Below, in pieces: positions 18,024-27,108 of a DNA stretch of 64,000 nucleotides. The notes beneath the pieces were generated by a model, which was not told the origin of the DNA, did not search any database, and saw only the letters and a list, made by a program, of their open reading frames with translations. Each line of letters opens with the position of its first letter. Position 1 is the first letter of the stretch. The position numbers were made by a program, and so were the translations under genes. The stretch is from contig JAVBLZ010000011.1 in assembly GCA_031553045.1 (NCBI GenBank), positions 115,112 to 179,111 on the forward strand. Direction: 5' to 3'. The DNA is from CALXQW01 sp031553045. Its GTDB lineage: Bacteria > Verrucomicrobiota > Verrucomicrobiia > Opitutales > Intestinicryptomonadaceae.

Positions 18024-18671
18024 CTATATGCCGAATTTTTCTTTAAGCCAGTCGCTCAAAAGTGCAGGGGTGTCAAAAAGCATGAGGGGGGCTTGGTACA
18101 TGAGTTTTTCTCTGTCTGCCATTGCGGCCCATGCCACAGCCACGGCGTTTACGCCCGCCGCCCTTGCATCGGGCATATCCTGCACGCTGTCGCCAAAGTA
18201 AAAAGAGTCTGAACCGTTGGCATTCCAAGTGGAGAGGATTTCCAAAATGTTCAAGGTCTTTGCCGAACCATAGTGTGCGCCTGTCTTGATGGGGGAAAAT
18301 AAATTGCGCATTCCGTAAAAATCCAAAGATATGTTTGCCGTTTCTTTATTCTTACCCGTCACCAAACCCAGTTTGCACCCCGAAGCCTTTATGCGCAAAA
18401 GAATATCCATCATGCCATCGTAAGGTTTTGGGGCGTATTTGTGGTGTAATTCTTCATAGTAGCTTAGGTACTCTGAAAAAATTTTGTCTGCATGATCAGG
18501 ATTAAGCCTATACAACGTGCCCTGTTCCGTAGGTCCAAAATTCATGTAAAAATCTTCAACGGCAGGCACCGGTACCCCACATTTTGTGTAGGCAAATTTA
18601 AACGCTTCCATTACAAGGGGAAGTGTCTCGGCGATAGTTCCATCAAAGTCGAATATGAATGCTGGTTTCAT
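18024..18671 (-). CDS. HAD-family phosphatase (phosphoglycolate-phosphatase-like)
   Basis: This 215-residue hydrolase has the four HAD motifs: FDFDGTIAET with the nucleophilic Asp, LVTGK (motif II), a lysine in GSAKTLNIL (motif III) and FGDSVQDMPDARAAG (motif IV). The helical cap between motifs I and II is of the Gph/PGMB subfamily type. The physiological substrate is unknown. It lies 51 bp downstream of the GreA-domain gene on the same strand and may be co-transcribed. Confidence 0.87.
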   Translation of the reverse strand: MKPAFIFDFDGTIAETLPLVMEAFKFAYTKCGVPVPAVEDFYMNFGPTEQGTLYRLNPDHADKIFSEYLSYYEELHHKYAPKPYDGMMDILLRIKASGCKLGLVTGKNKETANISLDFYGMRNLFSPIKTGAHYGSAKTLNILEILSTWNANGSDSFYFGDSVQDMPDARAAGVNAVAVAWAAMADREKLMYQAPLMLFDTPALLSDWLKEKFGI

Positions 18672-18722
18672 AAGAAAAAGTTAGAGCCACAATAACGTTG
18701 CGGCCCTGAAGATTGCGAATGG

Positions 18723-20693
18723 TTATTTTGAATCAACCCAACGGGCAAGTTTTTTGACAGTCCAAGTATTCTTGTGCCCGTCTATGTTTGTCTCAACCGT
18801 ATCGCCGACTTTTTTCTTCATCAAAGCAATACTAAGCGGGGTTTTGTAAGAATATATGTTTTTGTCTGAATTGCCATCCCAAGCGCCGAGTATGGTGTAA
18901 ACCATTTCGCCATTTGCGGTGTCCAAGGTAACAACAGAGCCTATGCCGACTTCAGCCGTGTTTGCGGAAGAAAAGTCGAAGATTTCAGAAAGAGAAATTT
19001 CACGCTCAAGCTGCATACGCTGTGCGCTAAGAAGCTCATCATGTTCACGCGCCATTTTGTATTCGGCATTTTCACGAAGGTCGCCAAGTTCACGCGCAGC
19101 CTCGATAGCTTTTTTGCTTGCGGGCATTTTGTTTTTGATGATGTCTTCAAGCTCTGTCTTGCGCAGTTTAAGGCTTTCCGCAGATACAAAGATGCGCTCC
19201 TCACGAGAGTCGGACTTGTCGGAAATAAGCTCTTGAACTTGCGGGTAGAGGTGGATGAATCTTGCCAAAATGGATTTCTTGGAAAGGTCTTCAAAGCCTT
19301 GGCTCAAGATGAGCCTTTGCGCCAAATCACGTGCGGTTTCAACGTTTGAAGCTTTAAGCATATCAGAGATTAGCTTTTTGTCTTCAGACATAAATTCTGC
19401 AAGCGGGATACGGCGGTTGGAGTCGCTAAGGAGAGCTTCGTCATCAATAGCGCTTAAAGTTGCGCTAAGAAGCCTAGGCCCAATAAGGCCCGAAAGCATT
19501 TCCTTGACCTTTGTGGCGTTCCTATTTTTCAACACCCACAAGATTACGGGGCCATGCAAAGTCTGGTCTTCAAGCCATTTGTAGAGATGTTCTTTAACTA
19601 TGTCTTTGCAAGATTTTTGGCCTTCAGAAGCCTCAAGCTTCAAGCCCTTTACAACCTTAGATTCTTTAAGAGAGTCTCTATCTATTAAAAAGTTTACGCA
19701 TTCATTTGTGAATCTGCCCGTGGAATCTTTGAGCAAGCCGATAATCATAGGACGCCAATCGTCCGGATATATGCGTGTTAGCAAGTCTAAGAAGCGCTCA
19801 TAATAAGAGCTTGGCAGATTTCTAGCCAAATCGCTGAGACCGTTTTTAGGGTCTTTTTCAATAGCTTCTGCGATAATGTCTTTACTGCGTGGGGTAATCT
19901 TTTCAACTTCGTCTTCTTCGCCGGGGTAGAGGTAGCGCACAAGGTTGTTTCTCACCCAGATACCGTGCAATCTATCCGCCTGATTCAACGAACGGGCGGT
20001 GCGTATTGCCGCAGTAAGTTCGTCTTTAATTTTTGGAAGGTCATTCTTGATTTCGTCAACACTTTCAGAAAATTCGTAGAGTTTTTCAGCCAAAAGAATC
20101 TTTTTCTTGGGCTCTCTATTGAGGAAGTATTCCTGCAAAATTTCTTGCTCGGGCTTAAGTTCGTCTTCTTTGTCGCGGAGAATATAAGAGTCCCCCTTGC
20201 GCTTTGGAACAGCAATACGAGGGTCTCTCATCAAAATTTTCTTGGTCTTATTCCACCAAGAGCGGAATTGTTTTTCAGAAGCAAAAAGACGCTTAAAAAG
20301 ATTCTCCAACTCTGTGGATGTTGCGGCTTTGTCCGACTTTTTTTCAAGCACGCTTGCAACAAAATCAGCAGGGCTAGACTTCATTTGGTCTTCAAGATTT
20401 GAAGAATCCACCTGATTGCGCACCAACACATTGTCGGTTTCAAGCACTTCAAGTTTGTCTATGCAAAATGCGGGGTCCATGGCATGACCCAGCTTTGGGC
20501 TGCCGTTTTCGTCCTTAAATTGGGCAAAATCTATGATAAGCCTGTTGTCTGCGGCTCTGTATTCTTTTATTTGGCCCAATCCCCAAGTGCCATGCATACA
20601 GTAAGCGCCGATTTGCAATGCTTCAAGCTTCGCACGTTTGGATGCCAGACGTGGATTCTTTTTAATTAGGATGTCTATTGCTTCAGGAGTCAT
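18723..20693 (-). CDS. Large GreA/GreB-domain transcription factor
   Basis: The start is placed at the ATG at 20693 (MTPEAIDIL), giving 656 residues; the upstream extension to 20822 would run antisense into rsmB and looks non-coding. The C-terminal ~160 residues are a full GreA: a coiled-coil N-domain (LRKTELEDIIKN...AIEAARELGDLRENAEYKMAREHDEL region) with the acidic DLRENAEY tip, followed by an FKBP-like domain (VGIGSVVTLDTANGE). GreA rescues backtracked RNA polymerase. The ~490-residue N-terminal part is charged and helical and resembles no common domain. A similarly oversized GreA is known in Chlamydiae, so this is probably a PVC-superphylum form. Confidence 0.85.
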   Translation of the reverse strand: MTPEAIDILIKKNPRLASKRAKLEALQIGAYCMHGTWGLGQIKEYRAADNRLIIDFAQFKDENGSPKLGHAMDPAFCIDKLEVLETDNVLVRNQVDSSNLEDQMKSSPADFVASVLEKKSDKAATSTELENLFKRLFASEKQFRSWWNKTKKILMRDPRIAVPKRKGDSYILRDKEDELKPEQEILQEYFLNREPKKKILLAEKLYEFSESVDEIKNDLPKIKDELTAAIRTARSLNQADRLHGIWVRNNLVRYLYPGEEDEVEKITPRSKDIIAEAIEKDPKNGLSDLARNLPSSYYERFLDLLTRIYPDDWRPMIIGLLKDSTGRFTNECVNFLIDRDSLKESKVVKGLKLEASEGQKSCKDIVKEHLYKWLEDQTLHGPVILWVLKNRNATKVKEMLSGLIGPRLLSATLSAIDDEALLSDSNRRIPLAEFMSEDKKLISDMLKASNVETARDLAQRLILSQGFEDLSKKSILARFIHLYPQVQELISDKSDSREERIFVSAESLKLRKTELEDIIKNKMPASKKAIEAARELGDLRENAEYKMAREHDELLSAQRMQLEREISLSEIFDFSSANTAEVGIGSVVTLDTANGEMVYTILGAWDGNSDKNIYSYKTPLSIALMKKKVGDTVETNIDGHKNTWTVKKLARWVDSK

Positions 20694-20742
20694 ATTTTGT
20701 TTGAGTTTATTTAAAAATTGCCCAATGTCGGGCCAAAGAAAT

Positions 20743-22131
20743 ATGGAAAAAGCAACATCTAAAAAAGAGGCACTTTCAAAAACTTCCTTGGTCGTGAGCC
20801 TAGTGGACCAATACAACCGCACTCCAGCAAAAGCCGATGAGATTGTTCTGAATCGACACTTATATACTGGTCAGACAAGACAATCTTTGCGCACTTGTCA
20901 ATTTATCTTTTTGGCGGTTTTAAGAAATAAAAGCCTTATCGACAAAGCAATAAACAGCTTTGCGAACAAAAAACCCAGACCGCAGCTTTTTAGCCTGCTT
21001 GAGTGCGCAAGCGCAGAACTTATTGATTGTAAGGAAGATGCCTCCCCAAAAATTATACATTTTTGGGTGGAAGAAGCCAAGCGCATTTTTAGTAAGTCTG
21101 AGGCAAATTTTTGCAACGCCTTGCTCAGAAAAATTTTTACATTTTTGCTGGAAGCCAAAGAAAATGCCAAAACATTTGAGGAAATTTCAGAATTTTTGAG
21201 CCATCCGCTTTGGCTTGCAAAACGCTGGGAAACGTTTTTCGGCAAAGATGAGGCCATAAGAATCATGCGCCTAAATCAAGAACCAAGCGGTGTGTATTTC
21301 AGATTGTCGCCTACCCAAGCGGCTTTGGAAAAGTTTAAAGCTCTTGCCGAATATTTTGAAATTTTGGACACGCAAAATTCTGACAACTCAAAAGATGCTT
21401 GCGCAGAATTTTTGCCTGCGGATATGTTTTCAGACTTCTATAAAATGAAAAGCGGCTCTTGGGAGAGCGCTTCTGCGTTGATGGAAAACAATCTTGCCTA
21501 TATACAAGACCCGTCCACCGCCTATGCGCCAAATCTTCTAAACCCACAAGCTGGGCAGAAAATTTTGGATTTGTGCGCAGCCCCTGGCGGCAAAAGCAGA
21601 TTTATTTTAGATTTACTGAAAAAATCTTCAGATACTTCGGAAAAACTCAAAGATACCTTGTTGGTTTCCGTAGATACGGGCGCAAAGCGCTTGGTAAAGC
21701 TCAAAGAGAATTTGTATTTGGAAAACTCTATCAGGTGTGAAGTTTTAGACTGCAATTTGCTTAAAGAAAATCTTTCTCAAAAACTTGCAGAAAAAAATCT
21801 GCCCGAAAGTTTCGATGCAATATTGCTAGACGCTCCCTGTTCAAACAGTGGCGTGCTTGGCCGTCGCCCCGACGCAAGATACAGGCTTAAAGAGGAGGAT
21901 ATAACGGCGTGTGCCGCCCTCCAACTATCCTTGCTTAAAGAGGCAAAGAAGTATCTGAAACAAGGCGGACGCCTCGTCTATTCAACTTGCTCCATAGACC
22001 CTGAGGAAAATGAAAGCGTCATAGAAAATTTTCTGAAAGATGCACCAGACTTCAAACTTCTCTGCGGCGCAACCCGTCTGCCCACCGCCTTTTCCGACGG
22101 TTGTGGCACATTTTTATTGCAGCGCAAATAA
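20743..22131 (+). CDS. rsmB: 16S rRNA m5C967 methyltransferase RsmB
   Basis: The start is placed at the ATG at 20743 (MEKATSKKEAL), 462 residues; longer readings overlap the divergent GreA gene. The N-terminal ~140 residues are a NusB-like RNA-binding domain. The methyltransferase domain has the SAM motif ILDLCAAPGGKS, an acidic VSVDTGAKRL strand, the catalytic LDAPCSNSGVLGRRPD and the second cysteine in LVYSTCSIDPEENE. The enzyme methylates C967 (E. coli numbering) of 16S rRNA in the cytoplasm. Confidence 0.92.
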   Translation: MEKATSKKEALSKTSLVVSLVDQYNRTPAKADEIVLNRHLYTGQTRQSLRTCQFIFLAVLRNKSLIDKAINSFANKKPRPQLFSLLECASAELIDCKEDASPKIIHFWVEEAKRIFSKSEANFCNALLRKIFTFLLEAKENAKTFEEISEFLSHPLWLAKRWETFFGKDEAIRIMRLNQEPSGVYFRLSPTQAALEKFKALAEYFEILDTQNSDNSKDACAEFLPADMFSDFYKMKSGSWESASALMENNLAYIQDPSTAYAPNLLNPQAGQKILDLCAAPGGKSRFILDLLKKSSDTSEKLKDTLLVSVDTGAKRLVKLKENLYLENSIRCEVLDCNLLKENLSQKLAEKNLPESFDAILLDAPCSNSGVLGRRPDARYRLKEEDITACAALQLSLLKEAKKYLKQGGRLVYSTCSIDPEENESVIENFLKDAPDFKLLCGATRLPTAFSDGCGTFLLQRK

Positions 22132-22335
22132 GTCTGGAAAGATTCATTTTAAGTGGGGCGGTTAACGCAAACGCTTTTAGTTACAGTCGTAAAAGCTTGG
22201 TGGCGTCATGTCAAAACTTGCCGTAATTGTTCTATTGTTGACAATAGAAAATTCCATAATTAATGTCGTATTAAAACATTTATTAATACTGTAAATCATA
22301 TTAAGAATCTAAATAGATTGATGCTTAAATACACA

Positions 22336-23382
22336 ATGAAAGTTAAATTGATTGCTAAGATTCTTTTGATGTGTGCAGTGGCGGCGCATAATCTTACCGC
22401 TTCGCCGCCGGTGTGGTGGGGGGAGAGAGGGGTTGGTGGGGGTTATGAGGGCGAAATTACTCCGCAAATTGTAGCCCAAAATTATGAAGTGGCGAATGTT
22501 GGGCAGTTAAAGCATATCGCAAAGAGGGCGGCGGAAGAGCTTGATGAGAAGCTCGCAAATGTCGGAGGGGCGGGCGAAAGCGTAAGTGCCCTCATTGACT
22601 CTTTCAAAACTTACAGCAGCAATGAAGTTGGCTACAATCCGCAAAGCAATTATGATATCCTAAATTTGGGTCAGCTCAAGGCTGTGGCAAAGTTGTTTTA
22701 TGACAGGCTTCATGAAGTAAATGCGGCTTTTCCGGAATCTGTGATGTGGCCTGCGGGAATGGCTCTTGATGCGAATGCGGCTGATTTGCATCCTTATCCG
22801 TGGAACCCAATGCCATCTGTGGAATCTCCTGATTATGCGGAAAGTCTGGCGCAAAATTATCTATCCGCAAATATTGGCCAGCTAAAATATTTATTTGCTT
22901 GGAGCATAAATACTGCGAATTTGCCGGCAGTTAAAGACTCAAACAACAACGCAATAGACGACGATTGGGAAATTAAATTTTTCGGCAGGCTCTTAAATCT
23001 CAATGAGGAAAATGAAGATTTTGATCTCGACGGCTTGAGCAATTTGGAAGAATTTTTGTCGGGCACAAACCCGAATAATCCGGATAGCGACGGCGACAAT
23101 ATTTACGACGGTGTTGACGGGAATCCGCTTAGGTTCGACATCTCAGACTTTACCGACACCGACGGCGACGGCATACCAGATCAGTGGGAGTTGGGCTTTG
23201 GTCTGAATATATATCTGCCCGACGGCGATTTGGACGACGATGCCGACGGCCTCACAAATTTTGAGGAGTTTACTTGCGGCAGCGATCCATTCAATTCCGA
23301 CACCGACGGCGACGGCCGCACAGACGCCCGTGAGGTTGCATACGGCAACGACCCTCTCGACCGATGCGGAGGAAAATTCTGA
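22336..23382 (+). CDS. Secreted GQLK/TSP3-repeat protein (5' part of a frameshifted gene)
   Basis: A signal peptide (MKVKLIAKILLM..., ending about AHNLTAS) is followed by three copies of an N-x-GQLK motif (ANVGQLKHIAKRA, LNLGQLKAVAKLFYDRL, ANIGQLKYLFAW). The rest is thrombospondin-type-3-like calcium-binding repeats (NPDSDGDNIYDGVD, DTDGDGIPDQWELG, DTDGDGRTDAREVAYG). The combination is familiar from secreted Verrucomicrobiota proteins of unknown role. The reading frame breaks after GNDPLD, giving a nonsense tail CGGKF, and the expected sequence resumes in another frame at about 23355 with TDAEENSENLVEF. A TTG at 22318 and an ATG at 22321 are alternative starts. Confidence 0.75.
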   Translation: MKVKLIAKILLMCAVAAHNLTASPPVWWGERGVGGGYEGEITPQIVAQNYEVANVGQLKHIAKRAAEELDEKLANVGGAGESVSALIDSFKTYSSNEVGYNPQSNYDILNLGQLKAVAKLFYDRLHEVNAAFPESVMWPAGMALDANAADLHPYPWNPMPSVESPDYAESLAQNYLSANIGQLKYLFAWSINTANLPAVKDSNNNAIDDDWEIKFFGRLLNLNEENEDFDLDGLSNLEEFLSGTNPNNPDSDGDNIYDGVDGNPLRFDISDFTDTDGDGIPDQWELGFGLNIYLPDGDLDDDADGLTNFEEFTCGSDPFNSDTDGDGRTDAREVAYGNDPLDRCGGKF

Positions 23383-25075
23383 AAATTTGGTGGAATTTAA
23401 CATTGGAGTAGGCATGGATATGGAGGGCGTGCATGACGACAAATACGTTCTGTACGTGGGCAATAACGTTTATGTGAATGAGCCGTACCAAGTAAAATTT
23501 ACCCAAATTAATTTGCCTCGCGGCAAGAGTGTAAATCTGTCGATAACGCAAATCGAGGGCGAGACTGCGTATGCGGATGTCTGGACTGATGCTGGCGGCG
23601 CATTTTTCGCAAATCAAAACACCCTGAATCCAAATGTTTACAGCGCTTTCGGCTACAGCATCCCAGAACCCATGACGCTATACGTCATGAAGCCAAAAGT
23701 CATAAGCTTCCGCTTCAAAGGCACAAACCCTATACTAGACGACGATACTTCTTTGCCTATGAATGGAAATCATTATTCTCTTGAACCGCTAAGCGGAAAA
23801 GCCAAGACAATGCCCATTGCACTGACGCCGTCTTCTGCGCTAAAAGTCGATGAGTTGGTTTTGGATTTGGGTATAGAGATTCCAGATTATTTGACCGTGA
23901 AAGGCAGTTTTGATATTGAGGTAAATATCGATTCAGATGATTATTTTGTTGCGTATTCTATAGACGGTTATTCCACCACCAACGGAGGCAGCGAACACAA
24001 AATAAACACCTTCAATCAATATTCATCGAACCAATTAAAAGCGCTTGGTTACCATGATAAGATTGAGTATTACATAGATTTTTCAATAGTACACAATTCC
24101 GCCAATGCCTCCGGCATTGAACATTCAAATTACATATCCTCATATACTGACATTGGCGTATATATGTGCAAAGACGAACCAAAAAGTAGCCGATATAATA
24201 CCCCTGGCATAACAAAATTAAAACATGAAACCACATACCACATCGCCTGTACCGCCGTACAAGGGATGTCTATAGAAACAGACTACCTTAAAATTAACAC
24301 CGCAATTTGGCAAAAATTCGTTGAACTGGAAGTTGCCAGAAAAAATGGAGATAAACTTCATTATTATCAAAATCACGAAATACGAAACACCACTACCGAC
24401 ACCTTGCTTAGAGACAAAGACGGCCAATGCAGTGCATGGACAAAATTCTTTCTAGACTGCCTGAAGGTCCACGGCTTTAAAGAAAGTGAGAATTATGTTA
24501 CGGTCAGAAACATAAAGAAATTTAATGGAGGAGGTGTGCTCGTTTCCAAATGGGATTTTCCGCAAGGCCCAACATCATTAAATATACAGGATGTCTATGC
24601 GACTCCAATAGAACCAATTTACAATGTGAATGTTCCAAATAGTGATATTAGCGGAAGCCCCCAATGGCGTCCTGAAAAACATTATTGGTATTATAAAGAA
24701 GTTGAACCAAAAGATACTATGCCTGGGCAAAATAATTCGACTACCCCAAAATCGTTCTATAATCATCAGTTTGCAAAGGTTGATATTAATGAAAAACAAC
24801 CACCACCACCCTCGGATGCCGACAAGCCTAATGATGAAGAACAGACCGATTTTAGGACTTTCACAGATCCATCTTACGGGAAACATTCACCTACAGATTC
24901 TAATTTTGGATTTAGCGGATATTTTTATTGGGTAAATGTGAGAATGAACGAACGAGAGCTTCAAAGAGATTTTGATGGCAACGGCACTATTGATGATCAT
25001 TATTCTATATATACGGTTTGTCTTTTTAAAAAGCATGAGGTAAATTGGTTAAAAGAAAGTTATGAAACTTACTAA
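23240..25075 (+). CDS. Transglutaminase-like protein (3' part of the same frameshifted gene)
   Basis: The first ~38 codons of this open frame are an out-of-frame reading of the TSP3 repeats; real homologous sequence starts about 23355. The product has a beta-rich middle part and a C-terminal papain-fold transglutaminase-like domain. The putative triad is Cys in DGQCSAW (codon 24428-24430), His in YNHQFAKV (24764-24766) and Asp in FTDPSYG (24866-24868). The spacing, the Gly-Gln-Asn run before the histidine and the DPSYG motif fit this class. If the two halves are expressed as one protein it would be secreted; this half alone has no signal peptide. Target and reaction (crosslinking or peptidase) are unknown. 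It ends 14 bp before the next gene. Confidence 0.65.
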   Translation: MPTASQILRSLLAAAIHSIPTPTATAAQTPVRLHTATTLSTDAEENSENLVEFNIGVGMDMEGVHDDKYVLYVGNNVYVNEPYQVKFTQINLPRGKSVNLSITQIEGETAYADVWTDAGGAFFANQNTLNPNVYSAFGYSIPEPMTLYVMKPKVISFRFKGTNPILDDDTSLPMNGNHYSLEPLSGKAKTMPIALTPSSALKVDELVLDLGIEIPDYLTVKGSFDIEVNIDSDDYFVAYSIDGYSTTNGGSEHKINTFNQYSSNQLKALGYHDKIEYYIDFSIVHNSANASGIEHSNYISSYTDIGVYMCKDEPKSSRYNTPGITKLKHETTYHIACTAVQGMSIETDYLKINTAIWQKFVELEVARKNGDKLHYYQNHEIRNTTTDTLLRDKDGQCSAWTKFFLDCLKVHGFKESENYVTVRNIKKFNGGGVLVSKWDFPQGPTSLNIQDVYATPIEPIYNVNVPNSDISGSPQWRPEKHYWYYKEVEPKDTMPGQNNSTTPKSFYNHQFAKVDINEKQPPPPSDADKPNDEEQTDFRTFTDPSYGKHSPTDSNFGFSGYFYWVNVRMNERELQRDFDGNGTIDDHYSIYTVCLFKKHEVNWLKESYETY

Positions 25076-25089
25076 ATTTTTGTCATATT

Positions 25090-27108
25090 ATGAAAGCAAA
25101 GCATTTTAAAATTTTTTTATTTATCTTACTGGCACTTCTATCATATACATTATTTTCTGCAGAAGGAGGTTGGCGTTCTTTAAGCATACATCTTATAAAC
25201 CGTTATGGAATAAGTATTGATATGCAGCCCCTACGCATGTCTGCTGATAAAACCCTTAATTGGGACGGCGGTATCGAACCAAGGTTTGAAATTGCGCGAC
25301 CTTTTGAAAAAAATGCAAATGTGGGGTTTCGTATATTTGGTAATTGTTCGGCAGAAATGTTTAGATATATCTCCGCCATCATGGACGCCTCACCGGAAAG
25401 AGATGCCCGTAACTTATACGAACTAGAAGGTTACGTACCAGTGGCTTTTTTTAGTGTTAGCACAATGGAATCTGCAAAGACCTTGTTTCAAGGCAAACAT
25501 AACGGTTATTTAGAGTTAGATCAATGCGCACAAATAACCGAAATGTTTTTTGAAGATGTTGAAAGAATTGGTGGGCTTGAGGAAAGATTCAAAGAAGATT
25601 ACCAGCCCATGAAAACCCATATTTACAAGATAATACGGGGCTTTCAAAAGACACGTGCGGAGGTTTCTTATGGTGGTGATAAAATAGTAATAATAGGTAA
25701 TATAATTAATTATCGTAAGCTTACGGATAATAAAAGGTTTGGAATGATTGTGGATATCGAAACAAATACTAAAAATATTACAAACTATATAAAATACTCA
25801 TTTGATAATTTAAGTACAGATGCTGAATATATAGGTGTTAAGTTCCGCCAGAACGCCGATGAAGACAATAAATTGAGCGATTTAGATTTGGAAGGCGAAA
25901 GTATAAATACGGCGTTTTGGAACTATCTTTTAGATTTATTTGCAAAAAAAGATGAGAAAAATTCCGAACAAATTCTTAAAAACAAAATTGCAATAAAGAA
26001 AATTCCCGCACGCAAAATAGAAATCCCGTCCACATTTCCAAATTATATGAACACTCTGGAAAAGGCTAAAACGCTAGCTTTAGAAGCCTTCAAGAAAAAA
26101 TATCAAAATGTAAAACTGCCAAATCTAGAAACGGAATTGAACATCCCAACCCCGACACAATTCGCCTATAAAATCATAAAGCTGGAAGGCAATGTAGAAC
26201 ATTTTGCCTTTGCAGGCACTGAAATTCTACAAATAGAAATGTTTAACGCCCAAAACGAACTCATCTGCGCCGTCTGGCTAAACCCAGAACACAAGAGCTT
26301 AGAAGAGATTTATAAAAATAGTAAAATCAATTTTAATTTAGAAAATAAAATCTTAGAGCCATCCACAACCCTCAACGCCGCCAAAGAAGTGAGCCTAAAT
26401 AAAGAATCAAACTTAGGCAACGTGGGCACTTTGGACAAACTCGTTGATGCTAATAAAACAGGCTCAGGCAAAGATGAAAACTTAGATGAGAAAGGTAATT
26501 TAAGCAAAGAATCAAGCCTACTCAAAGACGATAATTTGAACAAAGAGGGCGACTCAAACAAAGCATTTTTAAGCAAAAATGGAGGCTTAGATAAAGCGGA
26601 CAACTCAAATAAAGAAGGCAAGGCTAATAAAGAAGGTAACTCGAATAAAGAATCAGGCTTGGACAAAGATAGTAACTTGAATAAAGAAGCTACTTTGAAT
26701 AAAAAATCGAATTTTAAAAAAGAAAATACACCTGACGAAGAACATAACATCATCAAAGAAATTTATGCCCTGAGCGAATTAAATTCAGAACCGATTTTAT
26801 TCATACTGTCCCCCGTAGCAGTTCCACTTCCTCCAGCCCCACCACCTCCGCCGCCATATGAGCCTCCAGTTTGGGATCACGAAAAATACATAAGAGAATA
26901 TTACGCCAAACAAAAACAAAAAGAGGAGCAAAATATAAAATCACATATCACATCGCCTGTAAATTCAGAACCGATTTTGTTCATACTGCCCCCCGTGGCA
27001 GTTCCACTTCCTCCCGCACCTCCGCCACCCCCACCAATACAGCCCCTTACAGAACAAGAATACGAAGAATACCTGAAAAAGCAATCAACCAAGAAAAATA
27101 AAAATTAG
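25090..27108 (+). CDS. Secreted 'WR...NCS' family protein with Lys-Glu-Asn repeat and two Pro-rich tails
   Basis: This 672-residue protein is of no known family. A signal peptide (residues 1-~24) is followed by a globular part whose first ~110 residues are paralogous to the product at 27431: shared GWR/TWR start, a WDGGIEPRF/WNGKLTPRF motif and GNCSAE/NCSQE. Residues ~435-555 are a low-complexity region of six-residue units around (L/S)NKE(S/G)N. Then come two near-identical proline-rich segments (VAVPLPPAPPPPPP at about residues 577-590 and 636-649). A short stretch between them (KSHITSPVN) matches the DNA of the transglutaminase gene read in another frame, so the 3' end is chimeric. Function is unknown; the repeat region is probably a flexible spacer. 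Confidence 0.65.
   Translation: MKAKHFKIFLFILLALLSYTLFSAEGGWRSLSIHLINRYGISIDMQPLRMSADKTLNWDGGIEPRFEIARPFEKNANVGFRIFGNCSAEMFRYISAIMDASPERDARNLYELEGYVPVAFFSVSTMESAKTLFQGKHNGYLELDQCAQITEMFFEDVERIGGLEERFKEDYQPMKTHIYKIIRGFQKTRAEVSYGGDKIVIIGNIINYRKLTDNKRFGMIVDIETNTKNITNYIKYSFDNLSTDAEYIGVKFRQNADEDNKLSDLDLEGESINTAFWNYLLDLFAKKDEKNSEQILKNKIAIKKIPARKIEIPSTFPNYMNTLEKAKTLALEAFKKKYQNVKLPNLETELNIPTPTQFAYKIIKLEGNVEHFAFAGTEILQIEMFNAQNELICAVWLNPEHKSLEEIYKNSKINFNLENKILEPSTTLNAAKEVSLNKESNLGNVGTLDKLVDANKTGSGKDENLDEKGNLSKESSLLKDDNLNKEGDSNKAFLSKNGGLDKADNSNKEGKANKEGNSNKESGLDKDSNLNKEATLNKKSNFKKENTPDEEHNIIKEIYALSELNSEPILFILSPVAVPLPPAPPPPPPYEPPVWDHEKYIREYYAKQKQKEEQNIKSHITSPVNSEPILFILPPVAVPLPPAPPPPPPIQPLTEQEYEEYLKKQSTKKNKN
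26390..26715 (+). repeat. Coding low-complexity repeat, ~18-bp units
   Basis: Inside the gene at 25090, about 18 degenerate units of roughly 18 bp encode N-K-E, N-K-D or S-K-E centred hexads. Codon usage is almost only AAT/AAA/GAA/AAC, so the tract is purine-rich on the plus strand. The repeat has drifted but keeps frame throughout, which indicates selection for a charged, extended linker rather than neutral expansion (inference). It produces a long meaningless leucine-rich open frame on the other strand. Confidence 0.7.
26781..27030 (+). repeat. Duplicated proline-rich coding segment
   Basis: Two copies of a ~75-bp segment (26781-26855 and 26958-27032) encode NSEPILFIL, then PVAVPLPPAPPPPPP. 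They differ at only a few, mostly third-codon, positions, so the duplication is recent relative to the surrounding repeats. The ~100 bp between them encodes an acidic-basic stretch (HEKYIREYYAKQKQK). Confidence 0.7.

Noticed and set aside
20694..20822. N-terminal extension of the GreA-domain protein
   Set aside because: It overlaps the start of divergent rsmB, and the conserved sequence begins at MTPEAIDIL (20693).
22132..22317. Terminator after rsmB
   Set aside because: GCTTTTA/TAAAAGC could pair, but there is a long loop and no T-tract, so it is not called.
26310..26756. Leucine-rich minus-strand protein
   Set aside because: It is the antisense of the N-K-E repeat region and has no start context or homology.
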